Both the position numbers and the translations under genes were made by a program. Of a DNA stretch of 38,272 bases, positions 26,078-36,390 are shown piece after piece (position 1 is the stretch's first letter; every line of letters starts with the position of its first letter). Below the pieces are notes generated by a model. It saw only the letters and a program-made list of their open reading frames with translations. It ran no database searches and was not told the origin of the DNA. The stretch comes from Burkholderiales bacterium (GTDB lineage Bacteria; Pseudomonadota; Gammaproteobacteria; Burkholderiales; Burkholderiaceae_C): positions 1 through 38,272 of the forward strand of contig CANNRR010000017.1 of assembly GCA_947508055.1 (NCBI GenBank), written 5' to 3'.

Positions 26078-28132
26078 ATGAATTCAACTGAAGAACAGGT
26101 ATTGATCGGTGCAGCGGTCGTCATCCCCAATCTTGCAGGTCTTCATGCACGCCCCGCCTCCATGCTGGCGGCACAGGCCAAGAAATTCGCGTCAACCATT
26201 CGAATTGTCAGAAACGCTGACGCAGTCAACGCAAAGTCGATTGTCGCCATCATGGGACTTGGCTCACAGTGTGGAGATAGCATCAACGTTCAAGCAATAG
26301 GGGCAGATGCTGTAGAAGCCATCCACGTGCTAACCGCGTTACTTGCCAGCGGTTGCGGTGAGAGTCAAACGGACCAGAGTACCGAACCCCACCACGTAGA
26401 TAGCCCAGTGACTCGCGGCATCGCGACTGCACCCCATCAAATAGCCGGCGTTTCGGCTTCGTCCGGCTTGGCGGTGGGTCGCATTGTGCAGTTTAGGCAT
26501 GCAGCCATGGAAGTCCCTGAGCACGGTGGAACACCGGCCCTTGAGCGACTGCGATTCAACGCGGCGCTACTAGAAGCGGGAGTCCAAATCGACACGCTAA
26601 TGGTTGAGATCGGCGACACAGCGGAGTCCAAGATACTCAAAGCACACCAGGAACTGCTTGGGGACCCAGACCTGCTGAAGTTGGCCGCGGAAGGTATTCA
26701 GCAAAGAAAGAGTGCGGGATTTGCCTGGCGCGCAGCATTCTTGCAATATGCAAGTCGGCTTGAAGCTCTGGAGGGCAATCACAATGCCCTGCTGCGTGAG
26801 CGTGGTAATGACATTCGCGACGTCGGGCGTCGGGTATTGGGGCAACTCGTCGAGGGGAGTCATCCCAGTTTCGAATTGCCAGAAGGTGCGATCCTGATAG
26901 CATCCGAACTTACGCCATCAGACACAGCATCATTCGATCGCAGCAAACTATTGGGTTTTTGCACCACCACGGGAGGCCCGACCAGTCACGTGGCAATACT
27001 GGCAAAGTCTTTTGGAATCCCCGCATTGTGTAGCATCGACGAAAGTGCGTTGAATCTGGCCGAAGGCACCTTAGTGGTACTTGACGGCACTGGCGGATTA
27101 CTTAACGGTCAACCGACAATTGCCGACATTGAGCAAGCACAGGCGCGCATAGTCGAACTCAACGCCAAAAATCAGCAAGACCGTTTGAACGCCAATGCGC
27201 TTGCCCTTACCCGAGATGGACATCGAATCGAAGTAGTTGCCAATGTGCGCAACGCGCAGGAAACCATGGAGGGGGTGGCAAACGGAGCCGACGGCGTCGG
27301 ACTTCTACGGTCGGAATTCTTGTTTGACGACAGGGACAGCGCGCCCACAGAAGAGGAGCAGGCGACCGTATACGCTGCCGTGGCAAACGCCCTGGGACCC
27401 GACCGGCCGTTAGTCGTTCGCACTTTGGATGTGGGGGGCGACAAGCCCTTGTCCTACCTGCCAATACCGAAAGAGGAAAACCCCTTTCTTGGTTTGCGCG
27501 GGGTGCGAGTCAGTCTTGATCAGCCAGCATTCTTCCGTACACAATTAAGAGCCATCCTGCGTTGCGCAGGACTTGCAAAGCTGCACATCATGTTTCCCAT
27601 GATCGCCACGCTGGAAGAACTGCGACAAGCAAAGTCGATACTGGCAGAAGAACGTTCAACATCAAACGCCGCTGACGTTCAGGTGGGCATGATGATCGAG
27701 GTTCCGTCTGCTGCAGTCTTGGCGGAGCAATTTGCGAGGGAGGCCGACTTTTTCTCGATTGGCACCAACGACCTGACCCAGTACACCCTGGCAATGGACC
27801 GAGGGCATCCAAAGTTGGCACAAAAAGCCGATGGTTTGCATCCAGCCGTTTTGAAGATGATTGCACTGACCTGCGACGGTGCTCACAAACACGGTAAGTG
27901 GGTAGGTGTTTGTGGGGGACTGGCGTCCGATGCGCTGGCTATCCCGGTGCTGATCGGATTGGGCGTCGTTGAACTCTCTGTATCCGTGCCGGCCGTACCA
28001 GCGGTCAAGTCCCTTATCCAGCGGCTTTCCATTCTTGAATGCGAAATGTTGGCACAAGAAGTCATCCAAATGGGAACAGCGACCGAAGTGCGCGCCCGCC
28101 TAACGGCCTTTGCCAGTACAAAAGAGGAGTAA
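26078..28132 (+). CDS. PTS HPr-Enzyme I fusion protein (GlcNAc PTS phosphotransfer component)
   Basis: N-terminal HPr (AGLHARPASMLAAQAKKF, NAKSIVAIMGLG), then EI (GGPTSHVAILAKSFGIPALC, LLRSEFLF, VCGGLASD). Start could be 26045 or 26078. Confidence 0.92.
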   Translation: MNSTEEQVLIGAAVVIPNLAGLHARPASMLAAQAKKFASTIRIVRNADAVNAKSIVAIMGLGSQCGDSINVQAIGADAVEAIHVLTALLASGCGESQTDQSTEPHHVDSPVTRGIATAPHQIAGVSASSGLAVGRIVQFRHAAMEVPEHGGTPALERLRFNAALLEAGVQIDTLMVEIGDTAESKILKAHQELLGDPDLLKLAAEGIQQRKSAGFAWRAAFLQYASRLEALEGNHNALLRERGNDIRDVGRRVLGQLVEGSHPSFELPEGAILIASELTPSDTASFDRSKLLGFCTTTGGPTSHVAILAKSFGIPALCSIDESALNLAEGTLVVLDGTGGLLNGQPTIADIEQAQARIVELNAKNQQDRLNANALALTRDGHRIEVVANVRNAQETMEGVANGADGVGLLRSEFLFDDRDSAPTEEEQATVYAAVANALGPDRPLVVRTLDVGGDKPLSYLPIPKEENPFLGLRGVRVSLDQPAFFRTQLRAILRCAGLAKLHIMFPMIATLEELRQAKSILAEERSTSNAADVQVGMMIEVPSAAVLAEQFAREADFFSIGTNDLTQYTLAMDRGHPKLAQKADGLHPAVLKMIALTCDGAHKHGKWVGVCGGLASDALAIPVLIGLGVVELSVSVPAVPAVKSLIQRLSILECEMLAQEVIQMGTATEVRARLTAFASTKEE

Positions 28133-28136
28133 AACC

Positions 28137-30176
28137 ATGAACATCCTGGGTTATCTACAAAAGATTGGCCGCGCACTCATGGTGCCCGTTGCCACCTTGC
28201 CAGCGGCTGCCATCATGATGGGCGTGGGGTATTGGCTGGACCCCAATGGCTGGGGCTCATCCAACGCGACAGCGGCACTCCTGATAAAAGCCGGTGGAGC
28301 CATTATCGACAACATGTCGATACTCTTTGCTGTTGGCCTGGCATACGGGATGTCCAGAGACAAGGACGGAGCCGCTGCCCTGGCCGGCCTGGTGGGGTAC
28401 TACGTATTGACCACCATTTTGTCCCCCGCAGCGGTTGCACAAATCCAGGGCATCCCCCTTGAAAGCGTCCCCAAAGCCTTTGGGAAAATCAACAATCAGT
28501 TCGTCGGAATATTGACCGGGGTGATTGCCGCTGAACTGTACAACCGTTTCAGTCAGGTGGAGTTGCACAAGGCACTGTCATTCTTTAGCGGTCGCCGACT
28601 GGTTCCTATCGTTACTTCATTTGTCATGATTGGTGTGGCCTTCGTGCTGATGGCGGTTTGGCCGATCATCTATGACAGCTTGGTCGTCTTTGGAATGAGT
28701 ATCAAGGATATGGGGGCCATGGGTGCCGGCATATACGCATTCTTTAACCGTTTACTCTTGTCGGTAGGCTTGCACCACGCCTTGAATTCGGTATTCTGGT
28801 TTGACGTAGCGGGTATCAATGACATACCGAACTTTATGGCTGGCGCGAAATCGTTGGCCGAGGGCAAAGCTGTCATTGGTGTAACCGGCATATACCAGGC
28901 CGGCTTCTTTCCAATCATGATGTTTGGACTGCCAGGAGCAGCTCTGGCGATTTATCACACCTCAAAGCCTGAGAACAAGCCGCGTGTGGCATCGATCATG
29001 CTGGCCGCTGGATTTACATCCTTCTTTACCGGCGTGACAGAACCTCTCGAATTCTCATTCATGTTTGTCGCGCCACAACTCTATGTTCTGCACGCATTCC
29101 TGACCGGTTTGTCAGTCTACATTTCAGCCTCCATGCAATGGATTTCCGGCTTTGGTTTCAGCGCTGGATTAGTTGATATGGTGCTGTCCACTCACAATCC
29201 ATTGGCCAAAAATTGGTACATGCTAATTGTTCAGGGTGTGTTCTTTTTCGGCATTTACTATGTTGTGTTTCGCACTGCAATTACGACCTTGGGACTAAAG
29301 ACCATGGGACGCGAAGACGACGATGTCAAACCCACCCATGCAATTCACACCTCCGTCTCGGGGAGTCTTGCGGATTTGGCCCGCGCCTATGTTGGCGTTA
29401 TTGGGGGAGCCAGTAACGTCGTGAGCATCGATGCGTGCATTACACGACTGCGATTGACACTCAAGGATGCGGAGATAGTTGACTCGGTAGCGGCCAAAAA
29501 TTTGGGGGCTAGCGGAGTGATAAAACTCAATCAGAAAAATTTACAAATCGTAGTGGGGCCACGCGCTGAACTGATTGCCGTTGCAATGCAAGAGGCAATT
29601 GCGGGAACGTTTACCGCACTCCAAGGCAAGCCCGACGCGCAAGTTCCCAACTTGGCCAAGTCCGCGGATGTGAACGCAGTGGCAACGCCTGCCGCGTTGC
29701 AATATCCAGGTGAAATTACTCTGTATGCACCAATAACCGGAGATATTGTTCCCCTTGCGCAGGTTCCAGACGCTGCTTTTTCCAGCAAAGCGGTCGGCGA
29801 TGGAATTGCCATTCGTCCGACAGAAAATGTGGTGGTGGCTCCTTGCGATGGCAAACTGGCCAACATCTTCAATACGAACCATGCCTTCGCCATCGTGACA
29901 GACTCTGGCGCCGAAATCATCGTCCACATTGGGGTAGACACAGTCAAGCTGCGCGGTCAGGGATTCAAGCGCCTGGCATTACCCGGTAACGTCGTAAAAA
30001 TGGGAGACCCTATTTTGGAAATCGACCTTGCCTACTTGGCAGAACATGCCGTGTCAACTTTGAGCCCGGTGGTGTTATCCAATGCAGATGAGTTTGGCGC
30101 ACTCTTTCAGATTGCAAGTGGCCCGATTGTTGCTGGCAAATCTGTGCTATTCAAATTCAAAGCCAGAGAGTTCTAA
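28137..30176 (+). CDS. nagE: PTS N-acetylglucosamine transporter EIICBA
   Basis: EIIC membrane domain (MNILGYLQKIGRALMVPVATLPAAAIMMGVGYW), EIIB Cys site DACITRLRLTLKD, EIIA-Glc-like C-terminus with IIVHIGVDTVKLRGQGF. SD GAGGAG upstream. Confidence 0.92.
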   Translation: MNILGYLQKIGRALMVPVATLPAAAIMMGVGYWLDPNGWGSSNATAALLIKAGGAIIDNMSILFAVGLAYGMSRDKDGAAALAGLVGYYVLTTILSPAAVAQIQGIPLESVPKAFGKINNQFVGILTGVIAAELYNRFSQVELHKALSFFSGRRLVPIVTSFVMIGVAFVLMAVWPIIYDSLVVFGMSIKDMGAMGAGIYAFFNRLLLSVGLHHALNSVFWFDVAGINDIPNFMAGAKSLAEGKAVIGVTGIYQAGFFPIMMFGLPGAALAIYHTSKPENKPRVASIMLAAGFTSFFTGVTEPLEFSFMFVAPQLYVLHAFLTGLSVYISASMQWISGFGFSAGLVDMVLSTHNPLAKNWYMLIVQGVFFFGIYYVVFRTAITTLGLKTMGREDDDVKPTHAIHTSVSGSLADLARAYVGVIGGASNVVSIDACITRLRLTLKDAEIVDSVAAKNLGASGVIKLNQKNLQIVVGPRAELIAVAMQEAIAGTFTALQGKPDAQVPNLAKSADVNAVATPAALQYPGEITLYAPITGDIVPLAQVPDAAFSSKAVGDGIAIRPTENVVVAPCDGKLANIFNTNHAFAIVTDSGAEIIVHIGVDTVKLRGQGFKRLALPGNVVKMGDPILEIDLAYLAEHAVSTLSPVVLSNADEFGALFQIASGPIVAGKSVLFKFKAREF

Positions 30177-30220
30177 CTTCCAAACGGCAGTACACAGGGC
30201 AGAATCACGATGAGGTTCCG

Positions 30221-32761
30221 ATGCAAATAGTATTTTTGAGACGTGCTGTGCGCTCAGCGTGGGCAATGGTGGCTTGGGCACTGTGTGTTGTTTCTGGTGT
30301 GCAAGCGGCGAGCGCTGATGGCGGACCATTGCTGCAACTGCGTTGGGAAGTTCAACGCAACGTATTTACAGCAGAGAGCCCACAGGGGCGTTCCATTGCA
30401 GCTATGACGCTGACAAATCGCGGACCTGTTGCATTGGCCGCTCATGGTTGGGCGATGTATTTCAACTGCGTAGCAGGGGTTGACACAACACCAGTCGACG
30501 GGCCATTCACCATCGAGCGGCTCAGTGGAACCTGGTATCGGTTTAGACCCAACGCGAGCTTCACCGGACTTGGTATAGGGCAAACATCGCAACTCGTCGT
30601 TGTCCACCCGGAGGTCATGGTAAAAACCGCGAAGGCGCCGGTTGGCCCTTACATCGTTTTTGACGCAAATCCAAAAGTCGGATACGCCATCAGGGACTAC
30701 GAAACAATGCCATTCACGCGGGCAGAACAATGGGACCATGGCCCCAAAGATCCAACCCCGATCATTACCCCAGAAATAACCTTCGAGCGCAATGCAAGCA
30801 TTGCAGATTTACCGATAGATTCTCTACCGCCCATATTTCCAACACCCCGCGCGCTCGAGCAACGACCCGGAATGTTGACGTGGACCAGCATGCCTCGAAT
30901 TGTCAGCGGAGCGGGCCTTCAGCGGGAAGCGGCTCTTGCCAAGTACTTGCTAACACCGCACTTTCGGGACTCCATTGCCAGCCACCGGATGCCTGACATT
31001 CATCTGGCAATTATTCACTTGAAAGGGCAGAGCTCCTCAGAAGCCTACAAGCTCAATATTCATCCGGTGAAGGGTGTCACGCTGACTGGCAATTCAGCCC
31101 AGGCTGTTGCCTGGGGACTGCAGTCGCTTCGCGAAATGCTGCCTACCCCCATACATGGTAAGCCGGGATTGACGCTCAAGGCCATGCACATTGAAGACGC
31201 TCCCCGGTTCCCGTACCGTGGCTTTCAACTTGACGTCGCACGCAACTTTCAACCCAAAGCCGAGGTGTTTCGACTTCTGGACCTGATGGCTCGCTACAAG
31301 CTGAACAAGTTTCACTTTCACCTGACCGACGACGAAGGTTGGCGGCTCGAGATACCAGGGCTTCCAGAACTCACCAGCGTCGGGGCACGGCGCGGTCATG
31401 GGCTGGGCACAGTCGAGCACTTGCAACCGGCCTACGGATCCGGGCCTGATGTGCGTGATCCCTATGGCAGCGGCTTCTATACCGGGTCGGAGTACCTTGA
31501 AATATTGAAATACGCCGCCGCACGGCACATTGAAGTTATCCCCGAAATTGAAATGCCAGGACATGCACGCGCTGCAGTCAAAGCCATGGAAAGCCGTTAC
31601 CAGCGACTTGAGAAATTGCATGCGGCCAATGCACGGAAATTTTTGCTTAACGACCGTCAAGACCAATCTGTGTACAAGTCACCGCAGTTGTACACCGATC
31701 ACGTCATGAACCCTGGCCTCACTTCAACCTACACGTTTATTCAACATGTCGTAGCGCATGTCGTCCATTTGCATCGCAAGTCGGGTGTGCCATTGCGCAC
31801 CCTCCATGTCGGTGCCGATGAGCTACCCAATGGTGCTTGGGAAAAGTCACCTGCTGCCCAAGCACTGATGCAACGCGAGGGATTGGCCAACACGGCAGAA
31901 GTCTGGGACTATTTCTACACCCGTGTTGACGCCATGCTGCGCAAGCACGGGGTCGTTGCATCAGGGTGGGAGGAACTCGGTGCGCGCAAGGTCAAATTGC
32001 ATGGCGCAGACAAACTGATCCCCAATCCGACATTCATTGGACGCGGCTTCACGCTGTATGTCTGGAACAACCTTGACGACGCCGAGGATCTGGCATACCG
32101 CATGGCAAACGCCGGGTATCGAACCGTGCTTGCTCCTGCGACCAACCTTTACTTTGACATGGCGTACAACAAGAATCCGGATGAGCCTGGTGTTAACTGG
32201 GCTGCTTACACAGATCTCGACAATGTTTTCAGTTTCGTGCCGTTCAACTTTGTGCATACTGCCGGGCGAGACGGTCTGACCGACTATGGTCAGAAAAATG
32301 TGCTGGGTCTGGAAGGGACCCTGTTCTCTGAAACCGTGCGAAGTTCGGAAGTTATGGACTATCTATTGATGCCTCGCATGTTGGCGTTGGCAGAGCGCGC
32401 GTGGGCCGCGGACCCAGCGTGGGCCCAAGAAACCGATGACATTAAGGCAAAGTTGCTCTACTCCCATGCATGGTCTGTTTTTACCAATCAACTTGGCAAA
32501 TTGGTGTTGCCAAAACTCAATGCTGAACTCCCCGGTGTTTTGTATCGGATCCCGCCCCCCGGTCTCAAAATTGAAAGCCAAAAAGTGTTGGCAAATCACC
32601 AAACGCCAGGGGTTACCCTTCGGCACACCGCAGATGGTACAGAGCCGAGCGCTTCAAGCGAAATCGTCAATGCGCCCATCGCTGCGAAGTCAATCATCAA
32701 GGTTGCCGCATTTGACAGCCTGGGACGCAGAGGCCGCGTTTCCCAGATCGACAATCGATAG
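30221..32761 (+). CDS. Exported GH20 beta-N-acetylhexosaminidase
   Basis: Signal peptide, N-terminal chitobiase-type domain, GH20 core PRFPYRGFQLDVARNF, KLNKFHFHLTDDEGWRLEI, EIEMPGHARAAVKAM, catalytic HVGADELPNGAW. Confidence 0.93.
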   Translation: MQIVFLRRAVRSAWAMVAWALCVVSGVQAASADGGPLLQLRWEVQRNVFTAESPQGRSIAAMTLTNRGPVALAAHGWAMYFNCVAGVDTTPVDGPFTIERLSGTWYRFRPNASFTGLGIGQTSQLVVVHPEVMVKTAKAPVGPYIVFDANPKVGYAIRDYETMPFTRAEQWDHGPKDPTPIITPEITFERNASIADLPIDSLPPIFPTPRALEQRPGMLTWTSMPRIVSGAGLQREAALAKYLLTPHFRDSIASHRMPDIHLAIIHLKGQSSSEAYKLNIHPVKGVTLTGNSAQAVAWGLQSLREMLPTPIHGKPGLTLKAMHIEDAPRFPYRGFQLDVARNFQPKAEVFRLLDLMARYKLNKFHFHLTDDEGWRLEIPGLPELTSVGARRGHGLGTVEHLQPAYGSGPDVRDPYGSGFYTGSEYLEILKYAAARHIEVIPEIEMPGHARAAVKAMESRYQRLEKLHAANARKFLLNDRQDQSVYKSPQLYTDHVMNPGLTSTYTFIQHVVAHVVHLHRKSGVPLRTLHVGADELPNGAWEKSPAAQALMQREGLANTAEVWDYFYTRVDAMLRKHGVVASGWEELGARKVKLHGADKLIPNPTFIGRGFTLYVWNNLDDAEDLAYRMANAGYRTVLAPATNLYFDMAYNKNPDEPGVNWAAYTDLDNVFSFVPFNFVHTAGRDGLTDYGQKNVLGLEGTLFSETVRSSEVMDYLLMPRMLALAERAWAADPAWAQETDDIKAKLLYSHAWSVFTNQLGKLVLPKLNAELPGVLYRIPPPGLKIESQKVLANHQTPGVTLRHTADGTEPSASSEIVNAPIAAKSIIKVAAFDSLGRRGRVSQIDNR

Positions 32762-32773
32762 ACAAAGAAGTAC

Positions 32774-33517
32774 ATGAGCCAAGACGACATATTCGAATTT
32801 AGTCCCGACCCACAGGACAGTACTCCGATCTACTTGCAACTGGCACGAAAGCTAGGACAAAGTGTTCGTGATGGTCGGTTCAAACCCGATGAGGCGTTGC
32901 CGTCCGAAAGGGCACTATCCGAGGGGCTGGAATTGTCCCGGGCGACCGCCCGGAGCGCCATTGACCAATTGGTCGAACAGGGGCTCGTGATCAGAAAACG
33001 TGGATCCGGCAATTACATTGCCCCTCGCCTTGAGCAGCCGCTGGTGCACCTGACCAGTTTTTCGGAGGAACTCAAACGGCGCGGTTATGAGCCATCATCC
33101 CGTTGGCTGGGGCGTGAGATGGTGACCGCAAAGCTCGATGAGCAACTTTCGCTGGGACTGCCCACAAATGCCAAGGTTGCCCGCCTGGAGCGTCTGCGAT
33201 TAGCCGATGACGTAGTCATGGCCTATGAGGTTAGCGTGCTACCCCATTCGGTCCTGCCTGAACCCCACCTTGTGGAAGGCTCCTTGTATGAGTATCTCGC
33301 CCTGTCGCAGCAGATTCCGGTTCGCGGTCTGCAGCATATTCGGGCTCTGAATGCCCAGTCACTTCTGGCTACGCGATTGGGCATTCCTGAAAACCAGGCG
33401 GTACTGTTCATTACTCGAATTGGATACCAGTCATCGGGACGCGCAGTGGAACTTACCCATTCCTATTGTCGAAGTGACTACTACGATTTCGTAGTGGAAA
33501 TGCGGCGCGACGAATGA
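32774..33517 (+). CDS. nagR: GntR-family regulator with UTRA domain (NagR/NagQ/YvoA-like)
   Basis: DSTPIYLQLARKLGQSVRDGRFKPDEALPSERALSEGLELSRATARSAIDQLVEQGLVIRKRGSGNYI (GntR wHTH) plus UTRA-like C-terminus. Sits inside the nag operon. Confidence 0.88.
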   Translation: MSQDDIFEFSPDPQDSTPIYLQLARKLGQSVRDGRFKPDEALPSERALSEGLELSRATARSAIDQLVEQGLVIRKRGSGNYIAPRLEQPLVHLTSFSEELKRRGYEPSSRWLGREMVTAKLDEQLSLGLPTNAKVARLERLRLADDVVMAYEVSVLPHSVLPEPHLVEGSLYEYLALSQQIPVRGLQHIRALNAQSLLATRLGIPENQAVLFITRIGYQSSGRAVELTHSYCRSDYYDFVVEMRRDE

Positions 33518-34632
33518 TGCGGATCCAGGGCAATATTCTGACGCCCACGGGGTTCGTCCGTGGGGTAATTGGTTTTGGTGCAGATGGTCGGATCAGGCAC
33601 CTGACAGGAGACCCTATAGACGAACAGCAAGTGCGGGAGTCCAAGGCTCCGTGCATTATTCCCGGATTTGTTGATCTGCACGTACATGGCGGGGGGGGGT
33701 ACGACATCATGGAAGGCGGCGATGCGCTACAGCGGGTCTGCCAGTTACACGTGCGTCACGGCACCACGGCCTTGCTGGCCACAACAATGACCGCCCCGGA
33801 CCATGATTTGCAAATGGCGTTTGGCGCCATGCGCGCATCGCGATCTGAGCCCGGCATCCGCAGCGCGCACGTGCTCGGCGTCCACCTGGAAGGGCCCTTC
33901 ATCAACCATGAGAAGTTGGGAGCCCAACCCGACTTCACTCGGGTGGTGAAAACTCAGGAGTTGATGCGGTTGCACGAAGTATTTCCCATCCGTCTCATCA
34001 CCCTGGCTCCTGAAGTACCGGGCAATATGGAACTGATTGACTCCCTTTGTGCAGCTGGATTCAGGGTGCAAATTGGTCACACGCTGGGAACCTACGAGGA
34101 AGGACTAAAGGCCTTGTCGAAAGGTGCCAGCGGATTTACTCACCTGTTCAACGCCATGACGGCGTTGCACCACAGGGCTCCCGGCATGGTGGGTGTGGCA
34201 CTGGCACATGCCCAATACGCCGAAATAATCCCTGATTTGATTCACGTCCACCCGGGTGCCATTCGGGTTGCACTGCGGTCCATACCGGGACTGTTCTGCG
34301 TGACAGATTCGACTGCCGCTGCGGGAATGCCTGATGGCCAGTACCGACTTGGCCGCCACACTGTCACCAAATGTTTGGGTGGTGTGCGTCTTGACGATGG
34401 AACCCTTGCTGGCTCCACATTGACCATGGATCAGGCATTTCGCAATCTTGTACTTGAGTTGGGTTTGCCGTTGTCTGATGCCTCCAGGCGTGTTTCAACG
34501 CATGCTGCCGATTACATCGGCATCGCCGACAGGGGCCGCCTTGCCATAGGGGGCTGGGGCGATGTTGTGGTGTTAGACCAGGATCTGCAATTAGTGGATG
34601 TGTACGCGGAAGGAAAATCACTTGCCAACTGA
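33514..34632 (+). CDS. nagA: N-acetylglucosamine-6-phosphate deacetylase
   Basis: PGFVDLHVHGGGGYDIMEG metal-binding motif, HLEGPFI, GHTLGTYEEG, THLFNAM, CVTDSTAAAGMPDG. Overlaps the nagR stop (ATGA). Confidence 0.94.
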   Translation: MMRIQGNILTPTGFVRGVIGFGADGRIRHLTGDPIDEQQVRESKAPCIIPGFVDLHVHGGGGYDIMEGGDALQRVCQLHVRHGTTALLATTMTAPDHDLQMAFGAMRASRSEPGIRSAHVLGVHLEGPFINHEKLGAQPDFTRVVKTQELMRLHEVFPIRLITLAPEVPGNMELIDSLCAAGFRVQIGHTLGTYEEGLKALSKGASGFTHLFNAMTALHHRAPGMVGVALAHAQYAEIIPDLIHVHPGAIRVALRSIPGLFCVTDSTAAAGMPDGQYRLGRHTVTKCLGGVRLDDGTLAGSTLTMDQAFRNLVLELGLPLSDASRRVSTHAADYIGIADRGRLAIGGWGDVVVLDQDLQLVDVYAEGKSLAN

Positions 34633-34633
34633 T

Positions 34634-35644
34634 ATGCTGCTCGAAGCGCTTGAAGCACCACACACAGTGGCGCGTCAACTTGCCAATGACGAAAAAAAAT
34701 ATACAGAATTTGGCGATTTTCTGCGTGCGCACACGCCCAACTCCATGGTGACTGTGGCACGCGGAAGTTCAGACCACGCCGCCCACTATATGGCGTATCT
34801 GATCATGTCACGTGTAGGGCGACTGGTTACCTCCTTACCGATGTCGCTGATCACGCTGTACCACTCTCAGATCGATTGTTCAGGACTTGTTTCCCTGGCG
34901 TTTTCACAGTCCGGGCAAAGTCCGGACCTTGTGACACCCACACAGTTTTTTTCACAACGCGGTGCCTGCACGGCAGCCTTCGTCAATAAGCCTGATTCAC
35001 CTCTTGCGTTGGCATCCAAGTGGGCATTCCCGCTGCATGCGGGCGACGAAAAAAGCGTTGCCGCCACCAAGAGCTTTATTGCACAACTGGTAGCGGGCGC
35101 ACGCGTAGTTGCGGCCTGGACGCAGGACCCCGTCTGGATAACAGCGCTGGCCGCTCTACCAGATGCCCTGGGTCGTGCGGCGGTTCAGGATTGGTCCGAA
35201 GCAATCGAAGTTCTGCGTGGGGTGGATCGCCTGTTCGTGATTGGGCGTGGCACCGGTATGCCAGTAGCACTGGAGGCCGCCTTGAAGTTCAAAGAAACTT
35301 GCGGCATACAGGCGGAAGCGTTTTCGGGCGCCGAAGTCAAGCACGGTCCCATGGCCATCATTGACGAGGGCTACCCCCTGCTGGTGTTTGCCCCACGGGG
35401 CCCAGCGCAGGTCGGGTTGCTGGCCTTGGCCGATGAAATGCGTAGCCGCGGTGCACGGGTGTTACTCGCGGCACCAGAAAATACACCCGGAGTGAGTCTG
35501 CCAATTTCCGAAACGGCCTTGGCAGATTTGGATCCCATTTCGGCTATACAGAGCTTCTATCCGATGGTTGAATCGCTAGCACGCGCCCGAGGTATGAATC
35601 CTGACCATCCTCCCTTTCTGGCCAAGGTGACTCGCACCAACTAA
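34634..35644 (+). CDS. SIS-domain glucosamine-6-phosphate deaminase (NagB-II / GlmS isomerase-domain-like)
   Basis: VARGSSDHAAHYMAYLI, SQSGQSPD, AGDEKSVAATKSFIAQL, GRGTGMPVALEAALKFKETCGIQAEAFSGAEVKHGPMAI. Two SIS domains without a glutaminase domain. Confidence 0.9.
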   Translation: MLLEALEAPHTVARQLANDEKKYTEFGDFLRAHTPNSMVTVARGSSDHAAHYMAYLIMSRVGRLVTSLPMSLITLYHSQIDCSGLVSLAFSQSGQSPDLVTPTQFFSQRGACTAAFVNKPDSPLALASKWAFPLHAGDEKSVAATKSFIAQLVAGARVVAAWTQDPVWITALAALPDALGRAAVQDWSEAIEVLRGVDRLFVIGRGTGMPVALEAALKFKETCGIQAEAFSGAEVKHGPMAIIDEGYPLLVFAPRGPAQVGLLALADEMRSRGARVLLAAPENTPGVSLPISETALADLDPISAIQSFYPMVESLARARGMNPDHPPFLAKVTRTN

Positions 35645-35684
35645 GGCCGTCTGCAGCACAACTTATATACCTGTTGAGAGACAT

Positions 35685-36383
35685 ATGAAACTATTTCAAA
35701 TTTTTCTATCTAGCGCACTGGCTCTTTTGTCATGGGGTTCTTCCCATGGTGCAGAGAACGCGGCCCTCGACCTCGACTGGGCCAAGCTCAATGCCTATCG
35801 ATCAGCCAATGCCCAAATACGCCCCCTGGCTGAAGGGGAGCGCAGGGTTGTTTTCATGGGTGACTCCATTACTGAATTCTGGTCAAAATCCCAGTGGAAT
35901 TCCGCTCACATCAACCGTGGCATCAGTGGTCAAACCACACCCCAGATGCTGCTTCGGTTCCGACAGGACGTGATCGATCTGCATCCAAACATTGTGGTCA
36001 TCCTGGCCGGGACCAACGATGTTGCCGGCAACACCGGGCCGGCGACCAACGAAATGATTGCGGGAAATATTGCGTCCATGGCGCAGCTTGCGCAGACCAA
36101 CGGGATCAAGGTTGTACTGGCATCGGTATTGCCTGCTTCAGGGTTCTATTGGAACCCCGAGGCCAGACCCGCACAACAAATAGTCGGACTCAACGAGCAA
36201 ATCAAGGTGATGGCCAAGCGCTATGGCTGTGTCTATCTGGACTACTTCACCGCTATGGTCAACGCGGATTTGGGACTGAAGCGTGAGTTCTCGGAGGATG
36301 GTGTGCACCCCAACGAAGCGGGCTACATCACCATGTCCAAGCTGGCTGAAAATGCCATCACAGCGACGTTCAGTGCCAAGTGA
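35685..36383 (+). CDS. Exported SGNH/GDSL-type hydrolase (PAF-acetylhydrolase/acetylesterase-like)
   Basis: Signal peptide, then FMGDSITEFW (block I), VVILAGTNDVAGNTGP (block III), DGVHPNEAGY (block V). Confidence 0.9.
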   Translation: MKLFQIFLSSALALLSWGSSHGAENAALDLDWAKLNAYRSANAQIRPLAEGERRVVFMGDSITEFWSKSQWNSAHINRGISGQTTPQMLLRFRQDVIDLHPNIVVILAGTNDVAGNTGPATNEMIAGNIASMAQLAQTNGIKVVLASVLPASGFYWNPEARPAQQIVGLNEQIKVMAKRYGCVYLDYFTAMVNADLGLKREFSEDGVHPNEAGYITMSKLAENAITATFSAK

Positions 36384-36390
36384 GAATTCC

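Noticed and set aside
31094-31666. 190-aa minus-strand ORF opposite GH20
   Set aside because: Antisense to the GH20 catalytic core; no independent evidence.
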